64,000 nt of DNA from Clostridia bacterium (GTDB taxonomy: Bacteria; Bacillota; DAOUPZ01), in NCBI GenBank assembly GCA_030625885.1, contig DAOUPZ010000022.1:1-64000 (forward strand). Direction: 5' to 3'. This document shows positions 26,016-34,253 of the stretch, piece by piece (the first letter of the stretch is position 1; the number at the start of each line of letters is the position of its first letter). A program made the translations under genes and the position numbers. The notes beneath the pieces were generated by a model that was not told the DNA's origin, did not search any database, and saw nothing but the letters and a program-made list of their open reading frames with translations.

Positions 26016-28182
26016 CTTCTAGTCCTTTTACCTTTCTATAAATAGTAGATAACTGAGAGTATCTTGCACTGCTTAATAATTTTTCTTCCAACCAAAACTT
26101 TAACATTTCACTCTCGGATGAAAATGGATAGATACTGTTGCTATCTATTGCAGCCGTTAACAATAAACTCTCTCTGTCTTCAATCCCAAATCCCTTTTTA
26201 ACAAAAACCCCCCTGGCTTTTTTAATGCCATGATAGTAATTAATAACTCCTAGTGTTTTGCAAAATAAACGCACTACACTTTCTAACAAAAACTCATTCC
26301 ACCTATATTTTATTGTAGGCAAAAATATAAAGCTATCTATTTTTTGAACAGGTAAATATTTTTTATCCATGTATCCAAACAATGAATTCTCTATTTCTTC
26401 AATATCCTCTAGTGTAATATTAAAACTAGATACAGATACGAATTTTTCTTTATTCACTCTTACATATCTTTCACCAATATGATTTAAAAATATATAATAC
26501 AATTCAGGCAAACCATTACTCTCAACAAACTCTTGCAGCTCAGAAAAAGTAAAGGTATCTTTATCTTCTAAATATCCCAACACAGCTTCCACCCCAGAAA
26601 GCGTTTGATTGGGCCTACCAACAAAATTATATTTAAACTGTAGCTCACCATTGTTTATATACTTCAAATACTTTAAAATTTGCTTATCATTAGCAAAATC
26701 ATTATCTACTATCAATGTTGGAAATTTCTTCTTTAAAACGGGGATTAAATTCTTTATAGTAGTAAAGCCTTTCTGAGTCTCTTTTAGTAGTGTATTGATA
26801 AGCTCTGATATGCAAGATTCATCTAATAATACATTATCAGCATGAAGAAACATATCATACGATAAACCTATGACAGCTAAATTTTTATTCAATACTTTTT
26901 CAATCTCCCTTGGTGCAATACCTGCAAATTTTTGTATTAATTCTGTTTTCTCAACTGCAAATTGTTTGTTCTTTAAATAATCTACAATCAAACTTTCAGT
27001 ATTCAGCTCCATTTTTCCCACTTGGGTAATTATTCCATTTAAAATCATAACACCATTGCCCATATAGAACTTAATAACATTATTAAGCATAGCAGTAGAA
27101 TAAATATTTGTATATAACAGCTTCGATTTAAATTCCTCATACAATACTTCGGAAGAAAGAAAGCCATTCTGTACTGATACTATCCTAATAACAAAATCAA
27201 TTATATTTTCTAATAACACTCTTTCAATTTTTAAATTTCCAGGAGACATCCTTAAATCATCATCAATTAAAACAGTACATAATTTTATAGCTGTCCTTAT
27301 TGACTCATCATTATATAAACTGACATGAACTTCTTCTGATTTAAGTCTTTCTTTAAATTTATTAATATCAATAAAACTATCAAGATGAATCCCGTGAGAA
27401 AAGTATCGGTCAAGTATATTTTGGCAAATACTTTGTTCATTATTGAATTTTTTGCGCTCAATATATTCTTTAGCTCTATTTAGCAAAGGCTCGTATGATT
27501 CGCTAGTTTTGAAAACAAACTCCTGCTGCTCATCCTTTGTATTAATTTCAGTAGATTCATCGATATTTACTGGTATGTTACTATTCTTCTCCTCTAACAC
27601 AGATTTAGTAATAACTGTCTTTGTTTTCACAATAGGCTGAGCATATGGTAATATGATCATGCTTTGTAAACGTTTTTCTATTTTAGCAGCATATTCCGAT
27701 ATTTTACAAAATTTGCATATATTGTTTTTAAATATGAACTCATCTAAATTCATCTCTTTTAAATGTTCCGCTGTAAATATACCATTTTCCATAAGTGCAA
27801 TATTAAATGGTATAAACTCTGGTTCCGGTAAAAGATGAATTATACTTTTCGTAGACATATGGTTAGCCAAAAGGGGATTAATAGCTTCAGAATATTTACC
27901 AGAAGCTCTATCTGTTAAATAATCCTTGTATTGAGATAATGCAGCACTATACATATAATGTCCTCGTTTATTAATCGTTTTAAACTCATCATTTTTTTTG
28001 AGCAATGTTTCAATGATGATAAACAATTCAATATTGTGAATTTCTTCAAATGATCTAGGAAAGACATTCATTTTTAGAAGAAGTTTTTCAATAGTCTTTA
28101 AAGCCCTAGTGTAGTTTTTCACTGTTTTTTCTGATTTGTTTTTCTTATTACTCATATATAATTTAAATCCATTTACACTCAA
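26008..28182 (-). CDS. Uncharacterised first gene of the BREX-4 operon
   Basis: 724 residues, no family recognised. The N-terminal 110 residues (KSEKTVKNYTRALKTIEKLL, RGHYMYSAALSQYKDYLTDR) resemble the small helical domain found at the start of some restriction and integrase-type proteins. A CKFCK motif follows near 178. The body looks like a chain of winged-helix-like units (for example TFTFSELQEFVESNGLPELY). TTG at 28182 is preceded by GGGAGTG; ATG at 28155 is the alternative. It overlaps brxP, so it is part of the system. Possible role: DNA recognition or targeting. Confidence 0.75.
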   Translation of the reverse strand: MSVNGFKLYMSNKKNKSEKTVKNYTRALKTIEKLLLKMNVFPRSFEEIHNIELFIIIETLLKKNDEFKTINKRGHYMYSAALSQYKDYLTDRASGKYSEAINPLLANHMSTKSIIHLLPEPEFIPFNIALMENGIFTAEHLKEMNLDEFIFKNNICKFCKISEYAAKIEKRLQSMIILPYAQPIVKTKTVITKSVLEEKNSNIPVNIDESTEINTKDEQQEFVFKTSESYEPLLNRAKEYIERKKFNNEQSICQNILDRYFSHGIHLDSFIDINKFKERLKSEEVHVSLYNDESIRTAIKLCTVLIDDDLRMSPGNLKIERVLLENIIDFVIRIVSVQNGFLSSEVLYEEFKSKLLYTNIYSTAMLNNVIKFYMGNGVMILNGIITQVGKMELNTESLIVDYLKNKQFAVEKTELIQKFAGIAPREIEKVLNKNLAVIGLSYDMFLHADNVLLDESCISELINTLLKETQKGFTTIKNLIPVLKKKFPTLIVDNDFANDKQILKYLKYINNGELQFKYNFVGRPNQTLSGVEAVLGYLEDKDTFTFSELQEFVESNGLPELYYIFLNHIGERYVRVNKEKFVSVSSFNITLEDIEEIENSLFGYMDKKYLPVQKIDSFIFLPTIKYRWNEFLLESVVRLFCKTLGVINYYHGIKKARGVFVKKGFGIEDRESLLLTAAIDSNSIYPFSSESEMLKFWLEEKLLSSARYSQLSTIYRKVKGLEDV

Positions 28183-28268
28183 ACAACTACACTCCCAACC
28201 TTAACCATAATATGATTATCATTTTGTTAATAAAATCCTTTTATCATTACATTTGTTTTCATTATTTT

Positions 28269-28548
28269 CACACCATAATCATATTCATCTTAATTAAAGC
28301 TTCTTGACAGGTTAACAAAAATTCAAATGACCCTAAATAGGATAATACATAAAAGAATCTATGTTTTCCTTTATATAGACGTATTTTACATCCGCTTGCC
28401 ATAGCTGGATAAAGCTGATTTTCTTTTTTTACCAATCTTACATAGATGTTTCGTTTTTGCTTTTAATTTAAAGCATAGGACACCCAGTTCTTTGTATAAG
28501 CAATATACTTTTTTCTTATTAATGATCAGTCGGTATTTTGTCTTTAGA
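28269..28548 (-). pseudogene. Decayed IS3-family transposase (OrfB) remnant
   Basis: On the minus strand three frames in succession give KTKYRLIINKKKVYCLYKELGV, then LWQADVKYVYIK, then GKHRFFYVLSYLGSFEFLL. Together these follow the order of the HTH_21 and integrase core start (LWxxDxxYxYI...RFFYLL) of IS3 transposases. At least two frameshifts separate them, and no start or terminal inverted repeat was found. It borders the BREX operon promoter side. Confidence 0.65.
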
Positions 28549-29021
28549 ATATGTATTCTCTTTTATATAGACTAACGTCCTGTTAAATATATAATATCAT
28601 TTGATATAGACTTATCCAAGAGTATATAGGAACAAAAGACAGTTAACTCTTGGCATGAAATAAATTCAATTTCAATTAGTAATTATCAAGTAATTATCTT
28701 ATGCAACAGTTGATATTTTAAAAAACTTGTAGTAGTTGATTACTATCTTCATGATAATAACTTGGCTTAATAAACTTGTGTAAAATTTTCTTAAAACATC
28801 ATAAATTTCTACATATTTACTTAATTTCCTTCAAAAACCATACATATTTTACTTGAACGAATCATCTTTAACAGCAAGACACAATAAATTGAACAACTCT
28901 ATAAAATCTCTAAGTGGAAATAACAGTACTTATGCTATCCAAAATTTCTCCTATGGTTAAATTCAAATAATCCTATCATTGCTTCAAAAGGTTTTAAACC
29001 AAATATCTTCACCATCCACAA
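28549..29021. other. AT-rich gap without an identifiable gene
   Basis: About 470 bases upstream of the IS3 remnant. Only short, broken frames are visible, such as HLRDFIELFNLLCLAVKDD on the minus strand, possibly more of a decayed element. No RNA gene or clear promoter seen. Confidence 0.4.
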
Positions 29022-29029
29022 CAAAAAAA

Positions 29030-29098
29030 TGCGCTGAATAAGAATATTCTCATTCAACGCATCAAAATATATCGCAAGAACCGTCCCCTTGATATGTC
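29030..29098. repeat. REP2 element, copy 1
   Basis: Stem ATGCGCTGAATAAG / CTCATTCAACGCAT (29030-29062) followed by a tail containing AAGAACCGTCCCCTTGATAT. It abuts the HIT gene stop and can terminate it. Confidence 0.75.
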
Positions 29099-29479
29099 CT
29101 ACCCATCATACGGCACCAATTCCTTCTTAAGATGCCGAATCCCGCCGCGCGGATTTTCCACATCCCCTTTATAGCGCGGGATTAAGTGGATATGCAAATG
29201 CATGATCGTTTGGCCCGCATCATAGCCCACGTTAATTCCTACATTGTACCCATCCGGGCTGTACTTCTGGTCCACGATCTGCTTGACCTCATGCAGCAAG
29301 CGGTATAAAGCCGCGATCTCTTCTTCGGTCGCCTCGAAAAAATCTGCAAAATGTCGTTTGGGGATAATCAGGGCATGTCCCTCATTAACCGGAAAGTTAT
29401 CAAAAATGGCAAAAGCCAAGTTATTTTCGGCGATGTACGCCTGTTTATCATAATTACAAAATAGACAATCCATATTCAT
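29099..29479 (-). CDS. HIT family hydrolase
   Basis: 126 residues, a complete histidine-triad protein: N-terminal CxxC (MDCLFC), IPKRHFADFFE, and the catalytic MHLHIHLIPR. HIT enzymes cleave dinucleoside polyphosphates or nucleotide phosphoramidates. The SD GGGAGG lies just ahead of the ATG; a second ATG at 29473 is also possible. Stand-alone gene with REP2 as its terminator. Confidence 0.92.
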   Translation of the reverse strand: MNMDCLFCNYDKQAYIAENNLAFAIFDNFPVNEGHALIIPKRHFADFFEATEEEIAALYRLLHEVKQIVDQKYSPDGYNVGINVGYDAGQTIMHLHIHLIPRYKGDVENPRGGIRHLKKELVPYDG

Positions 29480-29547
29480 CCTGCCTCCCTGAAGTCAACC
29501 ATCTCTACTGATGCTTGAACTTCGTCAACCGTTGGCCAATATTTAAT

Positions 29548-29571
29548 GGATAAACTAATACCAGTTTATCC
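29548..29571. repeat. Inverted repeat upstream of HIT gene
   Basis: GGATAAACT / AGTTTATCC with a six-base loop, extended by TATTTAA/TTAAATA on the outside. No T-tract; could be a terminator for the PIN gene or an operator. Confidence 0.45.
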
Positions 29572-29614
29572 TGTTAAATATAAAAAATGACACATCTTAA
29601 TCAAATATATTAAA

Positions 29615-30019
29615 TCATTCTGCAACATATTTGGTTATAAACTCTGTAGGCGTTATTATCTCCGGCTTCTCTACGTCTACTTCTGCAAAATCTTTATCTC
29701 CTGTCACCAGTATATCTACATCTTCAATAATAGCAGTATACAAAACAGGGTAATCCATCTCATCTCTTATCTCAAACAATTTTGTATTCATCGTATCGGG
29801 TGTATAAACAAATTCATAGGGCAAAGCAGTCAAAAAATCATCCAAAGCCAATAATTTTCCTTTAAATTTTCTTGAAACAACTTGTTTTAATTCCTCTATG
29901 ACATATGAAGATAATACAATTTTATGTTCGTCTGAAATTGCAGCTATTATTTCATTCATTTTCTTACTTTTGAATACAATAGCAGAAATTAATACGTTGG
30001 TATCAAGCATAATCCTCAT
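29615..30019 (-). CDS. PIN domain toxin (VapC-like ribonuclease)
   Basis: 134 residues of the COG1569-type PIN family: MLDTNVLISAI at the start gives the first acidic residue, IVLSSYVIEEL the second, and DVDILVTGDKDF the C-terminal acidic pair. The start overlaps the antitoxin stop (TAATG). With the AbrB-type partner this makes a type II toxin-antitoxin pair; RNA cleavage is the family activity. Confidence 0.88.
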   Translation of the reverse strand: MRIMLDTNVLISAIVFKSKKMNEIIAAISDEHKIVLSSYVIEELKQVVSRKFKGKLLALDDFLTALPYEFVYTPDTMNTKLFEIRDEMDYPVLYTAIIEDVDILVTGDKDFAEVDVEKPEIITPTEFITKYVAE

Positions 30020-30291
30020 TATTTATCACCTTGCTTTTCTGCATGTATTTCGCGTCTAACTTCTTTAACTAGATTTACAACGTCTTGTTCTGTCTCAAGA
30101 CCTAATCTTTCAGCTTCCCCCTCAAATTCATCTTGAATTTTTTGAAGAGCAACCATAGCAGAATTTGCAATTATCATATTCCCGTCTTTTTCAATAAAAA
30201 CAACCTTATCTCCCTCTTTAAGATTAAGTTTTTTTCTGATATTGATAGGTATTGTGACCTGCCCCTTTGACATTACCTTTGCAAGTTCCAT
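30019..30291 (-). CDS. AbrB/MazE-type antitoxin
   Basis: 90 residues. The swapped-hairpin AbrB DNA-binding domain fills residues 1-48 (AKVMSKGQVTIPINIRKKLNLKEGDKV) and an acidic helical tail (DEFEGEAERLGLETEQDVV) likely wraps the PIN toxin. First gene of the pair; expected to autorepress. SD GAGGTGAGA precedes the ATG. Confidence 0.88.
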   Translation of the reverse strand: MELAKVMSKGQVTIPINIRKKLNLKEGDKVVFIEKDGNMIIANSAMVALQKIQDEFEGEAERLGLETEQDVVNLVKEVRREIHAEKQGDK

Positions 30292-30654
30292 TATCTCACC
30301 TCCTATTTTCCTTACTTTCCCTACTTTTAGTGTATGCTATTTTAAAAAAAATATCAACTCAAATCAGAATTCAAAATATGACCGACACATGCATCCCTGC
30401 TGTCTTTTACATTTTAAAAGCCAGCAGGGATGCTGACTTAATTTGTGTACATTATTCCTTTATTTCCCTCATATTATCTTCCATTATTTTGAAAATCTCT
30501 TTATTGCATAACATCATTTCACCTTCTTTTTAGTTTATGATTCTAAAAAGTTGTTCTATATTTATTTTAACCATCTTCTTAATAAAAATCTATAAAAAAC
30601 ATTTAATACTTTTTACGCATTTTTATTCCTCTTCACCTCAACCCCATCCCATTT
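30292..30654. other. Gap with a large hairpin
   Basis: At 30390-30432 GCATCCCTGCTG / CAGCAGGGATGC encloses a second stem CTTTTA/TAAAAG. There is no T-tract on either strand, so it is not a standard terminator. The rest of the gap shows no gene. Confidence 0.5.
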
Positions 30655-30779
30655 CCCTCCATTACCCTACCACTTCACCCAAAAACCCGTCCACTTGCCC
30701 CCAAGTCTGCATTTCTCATCCCTGCCGCAAACCTGTAAACTAAGCTTGTAAGATCAATTCAACACAAAAGGGGGTGAAT
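30655..30779 (+). repeat. Duplicated DUF1659 leader, copy 1
   Basis: About 125 bases ending in the SD GGGGGTG of the DUF1659 gene; closely similar to 36510-36636. Probably contains the promoter of the unit. Confidence 0.75.
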
Positions 30780-30782
30780 TTG

Positions 30783-31007
30783 ATGGCAATTACCGCAACT
30801 GCCGTACCGGGCAAAATGCAATTGGTACTGGAAAAAACCAATGACGAAGGCAAGCTGGTACAACGCTCTAAAACCTTCTCCGGTATCGAAAACGCCGCAT
30901 CCGACGAAGATGTCCATGCAGTCGCCAGCGCCCTAGGCGCTATGCAAAAAAACACAGTCAATAGCATTATGCGTGTGGACATTAAGGCGCTGGAAGAAAC
31001 TGTTTAA
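30783..31007 (+). CDS. DUF1659 family small protein
   Basis: 74 residues (AITATAVPGKMQLVLEK, SKTFSGIENAASDEDVHAVASAL). DUF1659 proteins are common in spore-forming Firmicutes, usually next to DUF2922 and YvrJ genes, and have no known function. The ATG at 30783 has GGGGGTG six bases upstream. Followed by a hairpin, REP3 and the DUF2922 gene. Confidence 0.85.
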   Translation: MAITATAVPGKMQLVLEKTNDEGKLVQRSKTFSGIENAASDEDVHAVASALGAMQKNTVNSIMRVDIKALEETV

Positions 31008-31032
31008 GCAAAATAGCCTGAAGCTATTTTGC
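31008..31032. terminator. Hairpin after DUF1659 gene
   Basis: GCAAAATAGC / GCTATTTTGC with a five-base loop right behind the stop; lacks a strong T-tract, so it may only attenuate or protect the RNA. Confidence 0.5.
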
Positions 31033-31063
31033 GGCAGGTAGCAAACAACAGGTAGCAGGTAGG
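31033..31063. repeat. CAGGTAG-type repeat, copy 1
   Basis: GGCAGGTAGCAAACAACAGG and a further TAGCAGGTAG. The same text recurs at 31580-31607 and 47285-47316 and, inverted, at 31166-31216 and 36702-36752. Confidence 0.65.
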
Positions 31064-31105
31064 TCTTAATTTGATGTATTCTACATTGTCCCGTCCATGC
31101 AACAA

Positions 31106-31142
31106 CGGGGACACACCTCTCGTACCTCACGGAATGTCCCCA
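31106..31142. repeat. REP3 element, copy 1
   Basis: Imperfect palindrome GGGGACAC...CTCGTACCTCAC...GAATGTCCCC in the DUF1659-DUF2922 spacer. Confidence 0.7.
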
Positions 31143-31165
31143 TTCTTGCATTAGGGTTTTATGTT

Positions 31166-31216
31166 TTCCTACCTGCTACCTGCTACAAGTAACCGAAGGG
31201 AACGTCCTACCTGCTA
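31166..31216. repeat. CAGGTAG-type repeat, copy 2 (inverted)
   Basis: CCTACCTGCTACCTGCTACA then GAAGGGAACG and CCTACCTGCTA. Nearly identical to 36702-36752, also just upstream of a ribosome binding site. Confidence 0.7.
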
Positions 31217-31242
31217 ATCCTCAACGAAAGGAGGTGTAATTA

Positions 31243-31458
31243 ATGGGTGATAAACGTTTGGAAATGATTTTCGCAACAGCCGGAGGCAGCCGCTCAACTA
31301 TTTCTTTGGATGAACCGCTTGATGATCTGGATCAAGCAACGGTACAGGCCGCCATGCAAACCATTATTGACAAAAACATTTTCGCTACTAAAACCGGTGC
31401 GCTTACCGGCATCAATGCAGCAAGAATCGTAACACGAGAAGTTACGGAATTGATCTAA
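31243..31458 (+). CDS. DUF2922 family small protein
   Basis: 71 residues (KRLEMIFATAGGSRSTISLDEP, GINAARIVTREVTELI), matching DUF2922, the usual partner of DUF1659. AAAGGAGGTG precedes the ATG. Function unknown. A strong terminator follows. Confidence 0.87.
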   Translation: MGDKRLEMIFATAGGSRSTISLDEPLDDLDQATVQAAMQTIIDKNIFATKTGALTGINAARIVTREVTELI

Positions 31459-31486
31459 AGAAAGCAGCCTCCGGGCTGCTTTCTTT
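31457..31486 (+). terminator. Intrinsic terminator
   Basis: AAAGAAAGCAGC / GCTGCTTTCTTT with six-base loop, overlapping the DUF2922 stop. Confidence 0.85.
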
Positions 31487-31579
31487 AGTTGACAGTTGAG
31501 AGTTAAAAGATTAAGTAAATTAGCATCTGTTAGAAAGTAAATCGCTCATCGCTTATTGAGCGCTAATTAGTAAGGCTTA

Positions 31580-31607
31580 GCAGGTAGCGAACAGCAGGTA
31601 GCAGGTA
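31580..31607. repeat. CAGGTAG-type repeat, copy 3
   Basis: AGCAGGTAGCGAACAGCAGG then TAGCAGGTAC in a gene-free stretch (31487-31807) that otherwise shows only AT-rich sequence and a GATCGTTCCTCG motif shared with 39410 and 45650. Confidence 0.6.
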
Positions 31608-31807
31608 CATTAAATAATTGAAAATTGACAATGCACGATTGACAATTAAGGTTAAACACTTAGAGGGACGATCGTTCCTCGTTTTTCGTTCCTCGTGCTT
31701 CCACAAATGATAAAAATATTCCATATATAGCATAAAGTTACACAATCCGGGAATTCCGCGCTATAATATAAACGTTGTTGTTACTATTTGGAAAAGGAGG
31801 CGATAAC

Positions 31808-32026
31808 ATGGAATATCATCCACCTTATAACACGTTAAAAGCATCTCGTGTACAACGGGGCCTGAACCAGGACAATATTGCAAAAGCAATTGGCATAGCT
31901 CCCAGTACCTATTGCCGCAAAGAAAATGGTGATAGCGATTTTACCGTAACCGAGACAAAAAAAGTCGCTGCCATTTTAAACGAAAACCCATTAAACCTAT
32001 TTTATTGTGACCAACAACACATCTGA
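31808..32026 (+). CDS. Small XRE family regulator
   Basis: 72 residues, essentially one HTH (LKASRVQRGLNQDNIAKAIG, APSTYCRKENGDSDF, KVAAILNENPLNLF). The ATG at 31808 follows AAAAGGAGG; a longer frame upstream has no support. This form is common in phage-like regions. It precedes the replication cluster at 32210-34129. Confidence 0.85.
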   Translation: MEYHPPYNTLKASRVQRGLNQDNIAKAIGIAPSTYCRKENGDSDFTVTETKKVAAILNENPLNLFYCDQQHI

Positions 32027-32080
32027 CGCAATCATGCGGCAGGTAATATCAAATAATTATAATTATTTGATTTGTAACAT

Positions 32081-32115
32081 GGGGACATATCACTCGTATC
32101 TCGGTGAATGTCCCC
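32081..32115. repeat. REP3 element, copy 2
   Basis: GGGGACATATCACTCGTATC followed by TCGGTGAATGTCCCC, between the XRE and DnaD-like genes. Confidence 0.7.
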
Positions 32116-32209
32116 AATTCTACCTTCGTTTTTCCTGTAAGCCCACAATGCAAATTCTTTATTACATTATAATTATCATAAAGTAATAAATAAAAAGGAT
32201 GTGTCATGT

Positions 32210-33088
32210 ATGAGTCGGTATGTCAAATTTTTTCCCAAACTGTGGAACAACCGTTCCATCCGTTCTCTCCCGGAGGATGGACGAAATCTTTACCTGTACC
32301 TCTGCACCTGCCCGCATGGCAACATGGCGGGACTATATCATCTGCCCCTCGGCTATGGTGCTCTGGATCTGCAGTGGACGGTAGAGCGCGTGGAAAAAGC
32401 ACTCCAGACCTGTGAAGAAGCACATTTGGTGAAATATGACCCGCTGGAAAATCTTCTTCTAGTGCTGCATTACCTCCAGTACAACGCCCTGGAAAACGTC
32501 AATCAGGCTAAAGGTGCCGCCAAATGTTTGGAAGAGCTGCCCCCTACACCCTTGCTCGCTGATTTTAAGGCATGTGTCAAGCAATATGCACCATCTTTTT
32601 TATACCCTTTCGAAACCCTTTGGAAAGGGTTTACGGAACCAGAAACAGTAACAGAAACAATAACAAAAAAAGAAGAAATAACAATAAAAGAAACAGAAAA
32701 AGAAAAAATAAATCTTCCTGTACCACCTGATAATGACAGTGAACAGAAAGACAATGATTTTGACCAATTCTGGGCTTATTATCCGCGTCCGATTGGGCGT
32801 AAAAAAACCGCTGCTGCCTGGCAGAAACGGTTACAGGAAAACGTGAGTCCCCAGGATCTGATTAATGCGGCAAAGCATTACGCCCTTTACTGCCGGAAAA
32901 TGCAAACACAACCCTGTTTCATCAAACACCCGGCCAATTTTCTCGGATCGGACAGGGGATTTGAGGATTATATCAACGGACCGCCGGAAAATATCTGCAG
33001 CGGACCCCCAGGCTGGCATCATCTTCAGGAAATGTATGCACGCTATCGAGAGGAGGAATTGAGAGATGAAACGATCGGAAATGGTTAA
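32210..33088 (+). CDS. DnaD-like phage replication initiator/organizer
   Basis: 292 residues from the ATG at 32210, placed about nine bases after AAGGAT. The N-terminal winged-helix region (RYVKFFPKLWNNRSIRSLPEDGRNLYLYL) is like phage replisome organizers, a low-complexity T/E/K linker follows (residues 145-185), and the C-terminal part (FDQFWAYYPRPIGRKKTAAAW, FIKHPANFLGSDRGFEDY) is the motif common at the C-terminus of phage replication proteins. The next gene overlaps its end. Confidence 0.75.
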   Translation: MSRYVKFFPKLWNNRSIRSLPEDGRNLYLYLCTCPHGNMAGLYHLPLGYGALDLQWTVERVEKALQTCEEAHLVKYDPLENLLLVLHYLQYNALENVNQAKGAAKCLEELPPTPLLADFKACVKQYAPSFLYPFETLWKGFTEPETVTETITKKEEITIKETEKEKINLPVPPDNDSEQKDNDFDQFWAYYPRPIGRKKTAAAWQKRLQENVSPQDLINAAKHYALYCRKMQTQPCFIKHPANFLGSDRGFEDYINGPPENICSGPPGWHHLQEMYARYREEELRDETIGNG

Positions 33089-33584
33089 ACTTTTTTCAGT
33101 TCTCGCCGTTGCCTATCCCAGTTTTGACCGCTGCAGCACCGCTGAACCCACGCTTTCGCTGTGGTACGAGATGCTGGAGGATATTGAATTTGATGCAGCG
33201 GTCATTGCGGCTAAAAGCTGGATTGCCCGCCAGCCTTTTCCGCCTAGCATTGCCGATTTGCGGCGGGAAAGCACACAAATGCTGCATTCCGGGCAAAACA
33301 TGCCCGATGCTGCTGCAGCCTGGGGTGAAGTCATGCAGGCCATCAAACGCTATGGACTGTACCAGTCGGAACGGGCATTCCAAAGCATGTCGCCTCTCAC
33401 AGTAAAGGTGGTGCGGTGTATGGGCTGGCGCAGCATGAATGTAGCAGACGAAAATTCGCTGGGCGTATTACGCGGCCAGTTTATGAAACTTTACCAGCAG
33501 GCTGCAACAAGAGAGCATGAACAATCCCTGTTGCCGGAAAGTTTAAAAGCATCCATGAAGTTAATCACAGGAAAGGAGCGCTGA
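33066..33584 (+). CDS. G39P-like helicase loader/inhibitor
   Basis: 172 residues. The first half resembles SPP1 G39P-type loaders (MVKLFSVLAVAYPSFDR, LWYEMLEDIEFDAAVIAAKSW, PFPPSIADLRRE). Such proteins deliver replicative helicase to an origin-bound initiator. It overlaps the DnaD-like gene by 23 bp and the next gene by one base, so the three form an operon. No other phage genes are present, so this looks like a domesticated or remnant module. Confidence 0.7.
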   Translation: MKRSEMVKLFSVLAVAYPSFDRCSTAEPTLSLWYEMLEDIEFDAAVIAAKSWIARQPFPPSIADLRRESTQMLHSGQNMPDAAAAWGEVMQAIKRYGLYQSERAFQSMSPLTVKVVRCMGWRSMNVADENSLGVLRGQFMKLYQQAATREHEQSLLPESLKASMKLITGKER

Positions 33585-34129
33585 TGATGAGCTTTGACCT
33601 GGCCAAACATAAACGTCAAATTCAAGCATTCTATCCCGCCTATCTTCAAAGCACGGGCAATGTGACACAGGTGGATACGATCAGCGGAGAAAGTTATGTG
33701 GTGCAAACCAGTCTACGAACCTTTTTAAACCGATTTTGCAGCTGCTTTGCTGTGGATCGGTCTGCACTGCAGCAGCGGTACGGACAGCTCACCGGTCAAA
33801 AGAACATCATACCGCTTCCCCTGGGGCTGAGTTACATCTTTATTCCCTTGCAAATTCGCCAGCCGCTCCTGCCGGGGGACGGTGCTACGGGTTATGTCCA
33901 GCTTCACCGAATTAAGGACATTACGGATGAGGGCGAAAATGGCTGTAAAAGCACGATCCATCTGGCGGATGGCCGGCAGCTATCCTGCTTCAACACCGCT
34001 GAAACCGTCCGTAAACATGTGCAGGCCGCACGTTATATCTACGAAATCTACCTGCAGGATTTCTGCGGCAGTTTGCAGTACAGAGAGATGCTATCCGTTT
34101 TGGGCCTCTTGCGGCGGATGATAAAATAA
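33584..34129 (+). CDS. ComK-like protein
   Basis: 181 residues. The stretch from SYIFIPLQIRQPLLPGDGAT through GYVQLHRIKDI to LADGRQLSCFNTAETVRKHV has the order seen in ComK, the competence transcription factor (a FIP/FPT segment, then strand HVHVKE-like, then F.NG..L..P). Similarity is weak and by eye. Its place behind phage-type replication genes is unusual for a competence regulator; a DNA-binding control role for the module is possible. Confidence 0.45.
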   Translation: MMSFDLAKHKRQIQAFYPAYLQSTGNVTQVDTISGESYVVQTSLRTFLNRFCSCFAVDRSALQQRYGQLTGQKNIIPLPLGLSYIFIPLQIRQPLLPGDGATGYVQLHRIKDITDEGENGCKSTIHLADGRQLSCFNTAETVRKHVQAARYIYEIYLQDFCGSLQYREMLSVLGLLRRMIK

Positions 34130-34137
34130 TGAAAAAA

Positions 34138-34166
34138 CAACGGGGACACGCCACTCCCCTTCACCA
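34138..34166. repeat. REP3 half element
   Basis: AACAACGGGGACACGCCACT with no matching right arm; a truncated REP3 fused to REP2 copy 2. Confidence 0.5.
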
Positions 34167-34181
34167 TTTACAAACAAAAAA

Positions 34182-34252
34182 GTGCGTTGAATGACCGCTT
34201 CCCATTCAACGCACCAAATACATATCACGCTAACCGTCCCCGTGATATATGA
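34182..34252. repeat. REP2 element, copy 2
   Basis: GTGCGTTGAATG / CATTCAACGCAC stem (34182-34214) with a tail ending TAACCGTCCCCGTGATAT, abutting the OYE gene stop. Confidence 0.75.
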
Positions 34253-34253
34253 G

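Noticed and set aside
15552-28182. Incomplete BREX because no PglX methyltransferase
   Set aside because: Type 4 BREX is defined by BrxP in place of PglX, so the absence is expected.
31033-31607. CAGGTAG repeats as a possible CRISPR array
   Set aside because: Only a few copies, no regular spacer length, no cas genes; copies are in both orientations and scattered to 47 kb.
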